Under the pieces are notes generated by a model that searched no databases, was not told the origin of the DNA, and worked only from the letters and a program-made list of their open reading frames with translations. A DNA stretch of 64,000 bases from Kalmusia sp. IMI 367209 (Eukaryota > Ascomycota > Dothideomycetes > Pleosporales > Didymosphaeriaceae), in NCBI GenBank assembly GCA_027946365.1, contig JAPEUQ010000025.1, positions 62,001 to 126,000 of the forward strand. Reading direction: 5' to 3'. The translations under genes were made by a program, and so were the position numbers. This document shows, piece by piece, positions 10,140 through 19,984 of this stretch (its first letter is position 1; the number at the start of each line of letters is the position of its first letter).

Positions 10140-12165
10140 GAGAAGGGCTTGATTTTCCCTGGTTCGTCGTGGTTCTTGCCACGGCAGTTGCCTTGGGGCA
10201 GCGTCGCTTCCCATCCCATTGTTTATTGTGAACTAGCAAGCTAGGCAGGAGCCTGGTGAGTCATATATACTAGCGGCGCCCCTCCTAGTGATTTCGATTC
10301 TTTCAACACACACACTCACACAACACACACACATACACACACACACACGCACGCACGCACGCACGCACGCCTCCAAAAAGAAATGTGTACGTATCATGCT
10401 CTCTTACGTTCTCTTTCTTAGATCCTTTGCTAAGAGGTTGTAGATAACAACGTCACCTTCAACGCCGGCGGCGGCGGCGGCCGACGTGGTGGACAAGGAG
10501 AACGCACGCATCCCCCAAAAGAAAATGTGTACGTATCATGCTCTCTTACGTTCTCTTTCCTACTAATAATGTTGTAGATAACAACGTAACCCGTAACCTT
10601 CAACGCCGGTGGCGGCGGCGGACGAGGAGGACGCACGCATCCCCCCAAAAAATGTGTACGTATCCTTCCGTTCTCTTTCTTGGATCGTTTGCTAACGATG
10701 TTGTAGATAACAACGTAACCTTCCTTCAACGCCGGCGGCAAGGGTGACGGCCCCACCGTAAGTTTCTCAATGTTCTGTTTTGAGATATGAGTCTAACAGT
10801 AAACAGCGCCGCCAGGTGAAGATCTGGCGCCGTATGGGCGCTTGCATCCTGTAAGTCCAATTGCACTATGGCAGCTCCCAGCAATATGGCTTCTCAGCAT
10901 AACGCATAGCACGCTCCTCGGCACAGTGCTCTACAGTGTTCAATTTAGCTGACATTGACTATAGCTGCGGCAGTGTCCGCTACTGGGTGGCGGACTGCCC
11001 CCACCCCCCAGGCCGCCGCCGCCGATCCGCCGAGCCCGCCGCCGAGCTCGCTGCCGATCCGCTGCCGATCCGCCGCTAATGCGGCCAAAGATGATGGCCG
11101 CAAGGGCCAAGGAAGGGAGGAGGAGAAGGGGAAGGAGGGGTGAGGGGGATGAGGTGATGGCCCCACCGTAAGTTTCTCCATGTTCTGTTTTGAGATATGA
11201 GCCTAACAGTAAATAGCGCCACCAGATAAAGCTCTGGCGCCGCATGGGCGCATGCTCCTGTAAGTCCAATTGCACTATGGCAGCTTCCAGCAATATGGCT
11301 TCTCAGCATAACGCATAGCACGCTCCTCGGCACAGTGCTCTACAGTGTTCGATTTAGCTGACATGACTATAGCTGCGGCAGTATCCGCCACTTGGTAGCG
11401 GACTGCCACACAGCCTCCGCCCACCCCGCCCACCCGTCGCTGCCGCCTATACCCGTGCTGCCGCCGACTACACCCGTGCTGCCGCCGCCTATACCCGTGC
11501 TGGCTACGCCGATGCCGCCGCCGCCTATGCCGCAAATGCGGCCAAAGAGAACGGCCGCAAGGCCAAGGAGGGGAGGGGAAAGGGGAGGTGGTGGTGAAGG
11601 AGGAGGGTGAGGGAGGAATGGATGATGGGGTGTGGGAGGGGTAGGGGTGATAACCCCACCGTAAGTTTCTCTTCTGTTTTGAGATATGAGTCTAACAGTA
11701 AACAGCGCCGCCAAGTAAAGATCTGGCGCCGTATGGGCGCTTGTATCCTGTAAGTTCAATTACACTAGCTCCCGGCAGTCCACTGGATGCTTATTCACCA
11801 CGGTTTTCAATTTGGCTAACATGACTATAGTTGTGGCAGCGTCCGCCACTAGGTGGCGGACTGCCGCACCGCCCCACGCCCACCACCGTCGCCGCTGCTG
11901 CTGCAGCCAGGGCCGTCGCCAGGGCCACCGCCGCCAGGGCCAGGGCCACCAGAGCCCTCGCCGCCGCTAATGCCGCCGACGCCTTTGCTACCGTTGCCGC
12001 CGCTGCCGCCAATGCGGCTGAAGAAGTAGGCCGTAGGGCCAGGGAGAGGAGGGGAGGAGGAGGGGCGAAAGGGGGCGGGGAGGGGACGGAGGGGCTACCG
12101 CCTAGGAGCTAGGTGTATATCTTAGCTTGGATATATTTAATCACGGTTTCTTAAAGATGCTGTTC
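10140..12165 (-). repeat. Composite repeat X, copy 2 (inverted)
   Basis: Inverted copy of X. The inner end, at 10150-10310, matches the reverse complement of 9060-9230. A (CA)n(GCAC)n microsatellite follows (about 10305-10371), then two to three units carrying GTACGTATC and GATAACAACGT (10380-10740). Three tandem repeats of the CCACCGTAAGTTTCTC block then start near 10753, 11164 and 11659. Each tandem unit also holds GCGCCGYATGGGCGC, AATTGCACTATGGCAGCT and TGACTATAGYTGYGGCAG before a GCC-rich stretch. The outer end near 12100-12165 mirrors 7995-8060. So this copy is expanded relative to copy 1 by tandem duplication. Confidence 0.75.
10305..10371. repeat. (CA)n / (GCAC)n microsatellite
   Basis: Dinucleotide CA repeat passing into tetranucleotide GCAC repeats, located inside X copy 2. 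The equivalent place in copy 3 holds a much longer GT tract and copy 1 has none. Confidence 0.95.
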
Positions 12166-12902
12166 CAAGCTAGTCTCTCTAGAGAGCCAGTGCAATAGTA
12201 CTCCACCACACCGACAACTCCACTGCTCTCCAGAATCGGTAATGTACTGTGACTCGGCAAGCTGGAGGACAGTGAGTGGTTCTGAAGTTGGATGCAAATA
12301 TTCGAGGGAGTAGATGACAGATACAGATCATGACGTGCTGAGAATTCCTGCAACAGTCATGGATGGCAACCGGAAAGCGACAAAGACTGTTTCATTAACG
12401 GGCTCATTGCGTGCCTCGTCGTGAAAGGTTGGCAGCTGACGAATCGACGGTATGCCATGGGGCTGCGCTAGCCGTCGCGCTACATTGGGAGCAAATGGTG
12501 AAGAAGAGCGGGGGTTCGGTGTTCGAGGTTGTGGGCAGAGCATCAGAACTTGTTGCGCCGCGATTTACCAGGTTATCAAGATCGAGCTGTATCTCAAGTC
12601 CACAAGCCCCGGAAAACCGAAGCTTGTTTCCTTGCTCGAAGATTTGTTTATCTACACGAGCTCCTTCGCGTAGCTGCATTTGCAAGACGTGAGAGGGAGA
12701 GGTATTCAGCCGAGGTTGACGTGCATACTGACCTAGCCCAATTGGGTAACGGCCGATCGGATCCCGCCCACCCCGCGGCGCAGATCGACAAGGTCGCGGG
12801 GCCCACGCTTCTCCTCCGCCAGCGTGTTTCCCTCCTCTTTCGAGCCGTGCCAACGATACTAGCAATGAGGTTATCTTTCGCGCAGTGCCAACGTTACCAG
12901 CA
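12166..12902. other. 5' flank of the GT69 gene
   Basis: Contains, at 12159-12240, a piece related to the centre and right arm of the inverted-repeat element at 42974-43208 (TTCCAAGCTAGTCTCTCTAG). A roughly 30-bp block near 12655-12690 (-) nearly matches 9293-9335 (+), with TACGCGAAGGAGCTCGT in common. A long minus-strand frame (13024-12404) overlaps the GT69 first exon and is judged a shadow. The GT69 promoter should lie here. Confidence 0.35.
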
Positions 12903-14273
12903 ATGAGGTCGCTATCTCGCATTCCACGGTACCCACGTCGCCGCTCCATCCTCCAAGCGCTCGTTTTATTCTTCATCCTATACACGACATTTGAGATCTC
13001 CCAGATTCTTCGCTGCCTGTCCAATCCGCCGCCAGGCGGCCCTATTCCTCTATACCCTAGACGCGTTTATATTGCGAGTATACATTGGAACAACGAGGCG
13101 ATCTTGCGCAGTCGTTGGAACGATGCGGTGGTCGCCCTTGCTCTTGCCCTGGGGCAGGAGAATGTATTCGTCAGTGTACATGAGAGTGGGAGTTGGGATG
13201 ATAGCAAAGGCGCCCTCAAAGAGCTTGATGCAAAGTTAAGAGAGCACAAGATCCGGCGAAACATTACCTTGTCAGACGTCACTCATGCCGATGAGATATC
13301 CGTGGAAGATAAAGGTAGCGGCTGGATAGATACGCCAAGAGGAAACAGAGAGTTGAGGCGTATCCCATATCTCTCACGACTCCGAAATCTATCCTTGGAG
13401 CCCTTGCGGAGGCTTCAACTTCAAGGCGAGCAGTTCGACACGGTTCTCTTTTTGAACGATGTTGTTTTCACGGTATGCAACCCGAATTACAATATCTTCT
13501 ATGAATCTGCGCAAGTCTAATTGTAGAACAGACAACCGACGCCCTACGACTGCTCAGCACCAACAACGGAGACTTCGCAGCTGCCTGCTCATTGGATTTC
13601 AACAGACCCCCTCTTTTCTACGATACATTCGCTCTCAGAGACGCTGAAGGCCATGAAATGCTTATGCAGAAATGGCCATACTTCCAGGCAAGGGAGTCAA
13701 GGCGTGCGATACTTGCAAATGTTCCGGTACCGGTCAGCAGCTGCTGGAACGGAATGGGTAAGTTTTTGTCAATAAGGAGACACGGCCGTGCATTTGCTCC
13801 TTGTTTGATAATCTCTGGCATCCTCTATTATAGGATATCTGCTAAGCTATGCTACAGTAGCGATGCCTGCCCAACCATTCATCTCAGACCCGCCGCTACG
13901 TTTCCGAGGGATACCGGATTCCCTTGCTGCAAGTCACCTTGAGGGCTCCGAATGCTGCCTCATCCACGCAGACAACCCTCTCTCCGCCGAGAAGCGAGTA
14001 CTCGTGAACCCAAATGTGCGTGTAGGTTATAGCGGCGAGGCATACGATGCGGTGCATCCACAAAGGTCTCTCCAGTCCTTTTGGCAGATTTTCGGGGCTT
14101 TGTGGGAGAACCGCCTTCGCCGCTGGACGACTACCGTCTCGTTCAAAGAGATGTACGTACGTCGCCAGATTGCAAGGTGGAAGAAAGGCAATAGGCATCG
14201 CGAAGAACGTGGAAATAGCTGTCTCGTCAACGAGATGCAGGTTCTGGCTGAAAATGGTTGGGCACATGTCTAG
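12903..14273 (+). CDS. GT69 family glycosyltransferase (CAP59/CMT1-like)
   Basis: Predicted type II membrane glycosyltransferase of family GT69 (CAP59_mtransfer; the family includes an alpha-1,3-mannosyltransferase), acting in the secretory pathway. Model: exons 12903-13472, 13532-13757 and 13858-14273; 403 aa. Introns are 59 and 100 bp with GTATGC/GTAAGT donors. A basic N-terminus precedes a signal-anchor (about residues 15-38). The catalytic region shows VFVSVHESGSWDDSKGALKE, GWIDTPRGNRELRRIPYLSR and TVLFLNDVVFT. After splicing, LSTNNGDFAAACSLDF, YDTFALRDAEGHEMLMQKWP, SCWNGMVAMPAQPF and the GIPDSLAASHLEGSECCLIH block follow, all hallmark motifs in the right order. Start at ATG 12903, six codons after an in-frame GTG. 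It is intact although it lies between two inverted X repeats. The acceptor substrate cannot be inferred. Confidence 0.9.
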
Positions 14274-15589
14274 GGACGCATCAGATAAAAACGATAATCG
14301 GTGGGTCATAGTGGACCTACAACCCACAACCCTAACGACAGCTCCCCTTGGGGACCCCCACCGTGCATCGCAGCGTCAAGTCGCGATATGCTTCGAAAAA
14401 CATGAGAAGAGCGCATCTGTCGCGAGAAACGAATTGATTAAGTTGTTTAGCACCACCTACGAAATTTTCTCTACGCTAATCGACAAGTCTATTCCAACGT
14501 ACGCTCTGCCACGCTAATTCATAAGCACCTGCTCGTTAGGAGCCATGTCATCAGGAGAAATCGAAGCTGGCCGTACTTCCATCGACTTGTGTGCCAGAGA
14601 AGACGTTGCGACCAGTGACGGGGGCCTTAAACTATTGATCCGCTATTCGCATCTTCTCCGTTGCTCTCCCTAGCATTCGCAGGCTGAGCTGCTGCTGCGT
14701 CCTTTTTGCCGTATTCTGATTTCCTTCAACGGTGTTGTACGAGAGCCAAAGCTATAACAAGTTAGCACAAGACTTCACTCGTAGAAAAGGGCATAGGGGA
14801 TCGCCATACCTCACTGATCCCGGCGCATCCAACTTCCTCGTAGAAACGAAAGATGTTGATGTAGATGTCACTGTTCCTGCTTCGGTCCTCCTGCATGGTG
14901 TGGGCTGGAACCGCGGCGAGCATCTCAGAGCCTAACTGCCAGACTGCCCCGATTTCGGACATGGTTTTTGCGTACCAGGCTCGAGATTTTTTTGGGATTG
15001 CCTGTCCCCCAGCTTGCAAGGCTCACTCCGAAGCGTGGCGTGCCCATGAACGCAACCGCCACGGTGCTTCAAGCAAGTCTTTCACGTGCTTTTGAGCCGA
15101 TCTAGCGTGTACGCTTGAAATATTCGATGATGGACGTATTGGTAGCCTTCGGTGTCCTCTCTGTCATTGTGAGGCATGGCGTCGGTCGAAGCGTCAGGGG
15201 ATGACTGCGAGCTGGCAAGCGGTTGTGGTTTTGGCGCGAGGCGCTCGTTCTAGACGTCTCTTCAACACAGAGTACGGTGTGACCAGGTTCCACTTCTACA
15301 TGGCATCGATGGTTCGTGGGGTGTGTCGTAAGCAACCGACGGATGCGGGTGGATTGAGAGGGAGGGACATCACGCGCTTTCGATTTCGCTTTGAGGGGGA
15401 GAGGCTCTGGCGATGACTGGCACTCGTCGGGCGGAAGTGTGCAGGGAAGCCACTCGTCGATACGATGGCTAAGAGGAGGGCGACTGCGGGTCCGTGTAGA
15501 TCCGATGAGGTCCGTGGGGTGTTCGAAGCTAATGGACTGCGGGAGCACATTGAGGACCAGAAGTTGTCAAGAAGGTAACTATAGTATTC
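14274..15589. other. Intergenic; weak ORFs only
   Basis: 3' flank of the GT69 gene. A minus-strand frame at 15548-15102 ends in TNTSIIEYFKRTR, which faintly resembles a PCNA-binding (PIP) box, but has no other support. A + frame from about 14268 to 14517 gives 83 residues without any recognised motif. I do not call a gene. Confidence 0.25.
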
Positions 15590-17289
15590 ATTACATTGCC
15601 TGTAATCTACATACTCCTCCTCCTCCGAAGGTGGGCGGTGGGCGGCTGCTGGGGGCCGGGTGGCTGCTGGGGGGACCGGGCTGCTGGGGGCGGCTGGCTG
15701 CTGGGAGGCGGGCAGCTGGCCGGCGGGCGGCTGGCGGTGTGGGCATTCAGCCCGGTGGTGCCGGACACTCCCACAGCTATAGAGTTACATTAGTCAGAAC
15801 GAAAAAGCATCGTCTTTTGGGAGGCATAGTGTGGAGCGGCATCCTCAAGAGCCATAGTGCCGAGCCTTCCGCTGAGAAATCATGTTGCTGAGAGCTATGC
15901 CGAATCCAGGGCTTTTGACAGCCATTGTAAATTTCCTGGAGGATCATGTAGAGATTGAATGCAAAATGGACTTACATGGTGCAGGCCCCAGTCCGCTTCC
16001 AGTATTTGACCTGGCGGCGCTGTTCACGATTAGCCTGATATCTTGAAACAGAGCGCATCAAGAATCTTACGGACGGTCCATCACCCCCGTCCCCACCGCC
16101 TCGTCGTCCTCCTCCGCCACCTCGGCGGCGGCCGCCACCGCCACCGCCGGCGTTGACGTTTACGTTGTTATCTACAGCATCGTTAGGAAAGGATCTAAGG
16201 AAGAGAACGCGCAGGGAGCATGATACGTACACATTTTTTGGAGGGGTGTGTGCGTCCTTCTCGTCCTCTTCCTCCGCCTCGGCAGGTGTCCCCCATGTCG
16301 GCCGCCGCCGCCGCAGGCGTTGACGGCTACGTTGTCATCTACAGCATCGTTAGCAAATGATCCAAGAAAGAGAACGCGAAGGGAGCATGATACGTACACA
16401 TTTTTTGGGGGAGTGCTTGCGTCCTTCTCGTCCTCTTCCTCCGCCTCGGCGGCGTTGAAGGTACGTTGTTATCTTCAGCATCGTTAGCAAAGGAATCAGG
16501 AAAGAGAACGCAAAGAGAGCATAATACGTACACATTTTTTTGGGGGGGTGCGTACGTCCTCCTCCTCTTCCTCCTCGACCTCCTCGCTCTCCTCGGCGGC
16601 CGCCCCGCCGCCAGCGTTGAATGTGAAGTTGTCTACAACATCGTTAGAAAAGGATCTAAGGAAGAGAACGTGACGAGAGCATGATACGTACACATTGTGT
16701 CAGCGGGCGGTGCGTGCGTCCTCCTCGTCCTCTTCCTCCTCCTCGTCCTCCTCCGCCTCCTCGGCGGCGGGCCCCACCGCGGCCGGCGGCGTTGATCGTG
16801 ATTGAAGATTTGTCTACAACATCGTTAGCAAAGGATCTATAGGTAGTATAAATTATTTAATGTGAAAAGAGAAAGCCTGAGAGATGCTTATGTGATGGAA
16901 ACCAAATCCAGAATGACGTGAGAATAGAGAATGTAGGAATGTTTGATGTAGGAATGGACTGTGTGGGATTGAATAGTGGTGGCGGATGACGGTAGTATGA
17001 CTGCGCGGTGACGACTGGCTGCAGCTGTGAGAGTCATGTGTAGTTCCAGGTGCCGGGCAGACGTATCCTGAGCGCTAGTGCGTTCGGGCTCGTTGGAGTA
17101 AAGAGAGCATGATACGTACACATTGTTTTTGCACGCGGTGCGTCCTCCTCGTCCGCCGCCGCCGGCGACGTTAACGGTTACGTTGATATCTACAGCATCG
17201 TTAGCAAAGGATCTAGGAAAGAGAACGCGAAGAGAGCATGATACGTACACATTTTTTGGGGGGGGGCGGGTAGGTGCGTGCGTGCATGC

Positions 17290-17362
<73 letters not shown>

Positions 17363-17515
17363 GGTGCTTGAGGAAACAAAATCACTAGGAGGGGGCGACG
17401 CTAGTATATATGACCCACTAGCTACTAAGCTCCTGCCTAGCTTGCTAGCTTCTAGTAAACAATGGCATGGGAAGCGACGCTACCCTGAGGCAGCTGCCAT
17501 GCCGTCACCAAAAAT
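15590..17515 (+). repeat. Composite repeat X, copy 3 (expanded)
   Basis: Direct copy of X. A GGCTGCTGGGGG-rich outer part (15620-15780) comes first, then a diverged version of the CACTATG/CTATAG block (15760-16070, with CTTACGGACGGTCCATCACC at 16066-16085). An array of 130-170-bp units follows, each with GATACGTACACATTTT or a close variant (starting at 16222, 16389, 16523, 16683, 17111 and 17240). Each unit also carries a CTC/CGTCC-rich stretch and ATCGTTAGCAAAGGATC. The end (17370-17515) matches 9060-9200, including GAGGAAACAAAATCACTAGG. All frames through it are simple-sequence. Confidence 0.75.
17287..17361. repeat. (GT)n microsatellite
   Basis: About 30 or more GT dinucleotides in one run with few interruptions, inside X copy 3 just before the GGAAACAAAATCACTAGG block. 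Confidence 0.97.
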
Positions 17516-18207
17516 TCCAAAATGGGTAGCCAATCCATCGCTAGGTTCCGCCGGGCCTAGCGTGAAGAAAGTCACGCAGGGCATCGGGAACTCCAATCCT
17601 CTGCACGTACATGTCTTATCATAAATGTGACTCTCTCTCTCACCCAGGCCTGATGAGACCTGCCGTGTCAAGCTGTCTATATCTCGACATAGGCGCAAAA
17701 CGCATCTTCGTACGCATCCTTCGCAACTCGTCTCATCACCGATACTCCCCCCTTTTCATCCACTGGCTCACTCACTATGGCCATTTCTGCTGCTTGTGAC
17801 GACATGTGGAGCCATCGTACCTGACGGGGGGAAAGATGTAGTCGTAGCTATTTCTCTTCATGTACAGGGTCTCATTTGACAACGGACAATTAATGTGAAA
17901 ATGTAAGAGGAAAAGAAGAATTCCTTTGACAGCAGCAACATGCTATCTCCTATTATTTCTGCTCCTTAAACAGTGTAGCCCATCTTGAGCCATGATGATG
18001 ATTTGTGGCGGCGTTCGTGGTTTCCACGCCTGGGTGGGTGTTCCTGCTGGCTAGGGACGGAAGGAGGGAAGCTACTACAAACAGAAGTTCGTAGGGTAGC
18101 AGAACCAGCGAGGAAGGATCTTCCAGGGTAGAATAGCAGGAACCTAGGACCCTGGAGTAAACAGAATCTCCCAGACCTCGCAGTCCCCTTTCGTAATTCC
18201 ACCATCA
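17516..18207. other. Intergenic, no gene seen
   Basis: Unique-looking sequence between X copy 3 and the trinucleotide tract. Short frames only, with no motif. Confidence 0.3.
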
Positions 18208-18212
18208 GTGAC

Positions 18213-18351
18213 CAAGACGACGACGACGACAACAACAACAGCAACAACAACAACGACGACGACGAAGACGAAGATGATGAAGACGATGATGACGATGATG
18301 ATGACGATGATGACGATGATGACGATGACGACGATGATGATGAAGAGGAGG
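18213..18351. repeat. GAC/GAT/AAC trinucleotide tract
   Basis: A roughly 140-bp run of GAC, AAC and GAT triplets directly upstream of the ATG at 18352. In one frame it would encode an Asp/Asn run, in another a Thr/Met run. It probably belongs to the 5' region of the next gene. Confidence 0.9.
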
Positions 18352-18903
18352 ATGCTCCTCTTTTTTGTTTTCTTCTTGCTGCTGGCCGGGGCGGACGCCC
18401 CCGATTTCGACGACGAGTTTTGGGAGGCTGTCCTGGACAGGCTCGACGACAGGCTCGTCACCATCGCTGGCAACGTAAAGCCACCTCTCCCTGTCCCCCT
18501 CATGGCTGCGGCCATCCTCGTCGCCATCCTCGCCCCCCTCTGCGTCCTCCTCCCCGGCCGCCTAGCCATCGCCTGGGGTCGTTTGGTCCGCCGGGCCAAT
18601 TCTTTCCGTACGGGGCAATCGGCCCACACCAGATGCCGTTGGATTCTGGGGACTTTGGACACCATTGTCCTGTGGGCCGACGGCGTTTTTGCGCCGTTTA
18701 AACGCGAGGACGATTGGGAGACCCGCGCCCGTCGAGCCGAGAGAGAGCGGGACGAAGCTATCGCGCAGCGGCGGGACGCCGAGCAGGAGCGCGACCAGGC
18801 CGTAGCCAAGCTTGTCAGGGTTTCGGCCCTTCAGCAGAGGATGGCGAGGGAGATAGCCGATGGCCAGAAGACCTTGGCTGAGATCAGGGCTGAGATGCGT
18901 TGA
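18352..18903 (+). CDS. Small membrane protein with C-terminal coiled coil
   Basis: Protein of 183 aa without a recognised family. Residues 1-16 are a strong hydrophobic leader (MLLFFVFFLLLAGADA), a signal peptide or anchor. An acidic stretch (DFDDEFWEAVLDRLDD) follows, then a second hydrophobic segment (about residues 48-70, MAAAILVAILAPLCVLLPG). The C-terminal 55 residues are a highly charged heptad-like helix (RARRAERERDEAIAQRRDAE and onwards) ending at Met-Arg. I chose ATG 18352 because upstream in-frame codons are only the trinucleotide tract. GC-rich third positions support coding. It could be a secreted or membrane-tethered coiled-coil protein; no function is proposed. Confidence 0.55.
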   Translation: MLLFFVFFLLLAGADAPDFDDEFWEAVLDRLDDRLVTIAGNVKPPLPVPLMAAAILVAILAPLCVLLPGRLAIAWGRLVRRANSFRTGQSAHTRCRWILGTLDTIVLWADGVFAPFKREDDWETRARRAERERDEAIAQRRDAEQERDQAVAKLVRVSALQQRMAREIADGQKTLAEIRAEMR

Positions 18904-18916
18904 TCAAAGTCACAAA

Positions 18917-19370
18917 CCCGTGTTGAGAGAGACAAATCACGTTAAAACGTAACCGCGAAGGAAAACGTCAGGAACCCGTGTTGAGAGAGACAAATCACGT
19001 TAAAACAAAACCGCGAAGGAAAACGTCAGGAACCCACGGCGAAGGAAAACGCAAGGAACCCGTGTTGAAGAGGCAAATCACGTTAAAACGCAACCGCGAA
19101 GGAAAACGTCAGGAACCCGTGTTGAGAGAGACAAATCACGTTAAAACAAAACCGCGAAGGAAAACGTCAGCAACCCACGGCGAAGGAAAACGCAAGAAAC
19201 CCGTGTTGAAGAGGCAAATCACGTTAAAACGCAACCGCGAAGGAAAACGTCAGCAACCCACGGCGAAGGAAAACGCAAGAAACCCGTGTTGAAGAGGCAA
19301 ATCACGTTAAAACGCAACCGCGAAGGAAAATGTCACGAACCCGTGTTGAAGGGCACATCACGTTAAAAAA
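18917..19370. repeat. Minisatellite with alternating 57/58- and 83/84-bp units
   Basis: CCCGTGTTGA recurs at 18917, 18975, 19059, 19116, 19200, 19283 and 19340. The spacing alternates between about 57 and about 84 bp, the longer unit carrying an extra AACCCACGGCGAAGGAAAAC-type block. Each unit includes CAAATCACGTTAAAAC and AACCGCGAAGGAAAACGTCA. A 104-codon frame through it (18978-19292) is pure repeat and not considered a gene. Confidence 0.95.
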
Positions 19371-19984
19371 ACCCACAAAGGCAAGCCGCTACCTGACATC
19401 GGCACCTGGTTGGGGTTATCCCTGGCCGGGCCGGGCATCGGTCTGACGGGTCAGACGCTCCTATCAATGGGCGTACCCTGCATTGCACGCTCGTGCATTA
19501 ACCGGTGGGTCCGCCATGAACATCATCAGGCGGATAGCAAAGATCAGACCTTCACTTGGTTCTTCCTTTGCCACAGGAGACCAGTGTAAAACCCGATGTC
19601 AGAAGACGGTCACTCCAGACTACACAATTTCACAGCAGTACCATTGTTCAAGACACTCAAGGCGGCATCAGTCACGTCATCAAGTTTCCGTTCTACTCGC
19701 TTGGCCTTTCCACTCGCAACAGACCCTCCATTTCGGAATATGCAGCGGCTTCATGACAAAACGATTACGTAAATCTTGCGCAAATTGTCAGTTGTTGAAT
19801 TAATTGCGGATCCTCAGCAAGAACCGCACCACAGTCGAGCGTCCCAGCAAAACCAGGCCAATAGACGTCGCTTAATGCTCGGAGTGGTCTGGGCGCTAAA
19901 GTCTGGCGTGTTGAGTGAATTTGCCCACTTACTCCTACAACCTTCCAAGCTCTATCCCTGTGCACCTCCATTGGAAACTTCATA
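19371..19984. other. 5' flank of the F-box gene
   Basis: Competing short frames at 19483-19803 and 19556-19756 lack motifs. No gene is called; the F-box promoter should be here. Confidence 0.3.

Noticed and set aside
8023..12112. Many Pro/Ala/Gly/Arg-rich frames
   Set aside because: They are translations of GCC/CTC-rich repeats in X, open on both strands, not conserved between copies.
12404..13024. 206-codon minus-strand frame
   Set aside because: It overlaps the first exon and signal-anchor of the GT69 gene in antisense and has no motif.
18208..18351. N-terminal Thr/Met-rich extension of the small membrane protein
   Set aside because: It is a translation of a trinucleotide tract; the hydrophobic leader at 18352 is a better start.
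18978..19292. Lys/Arg-rich 104-codon frame
   Set aside because: It is entirely a minisatellite translation with an alternating 57/84-bp period.
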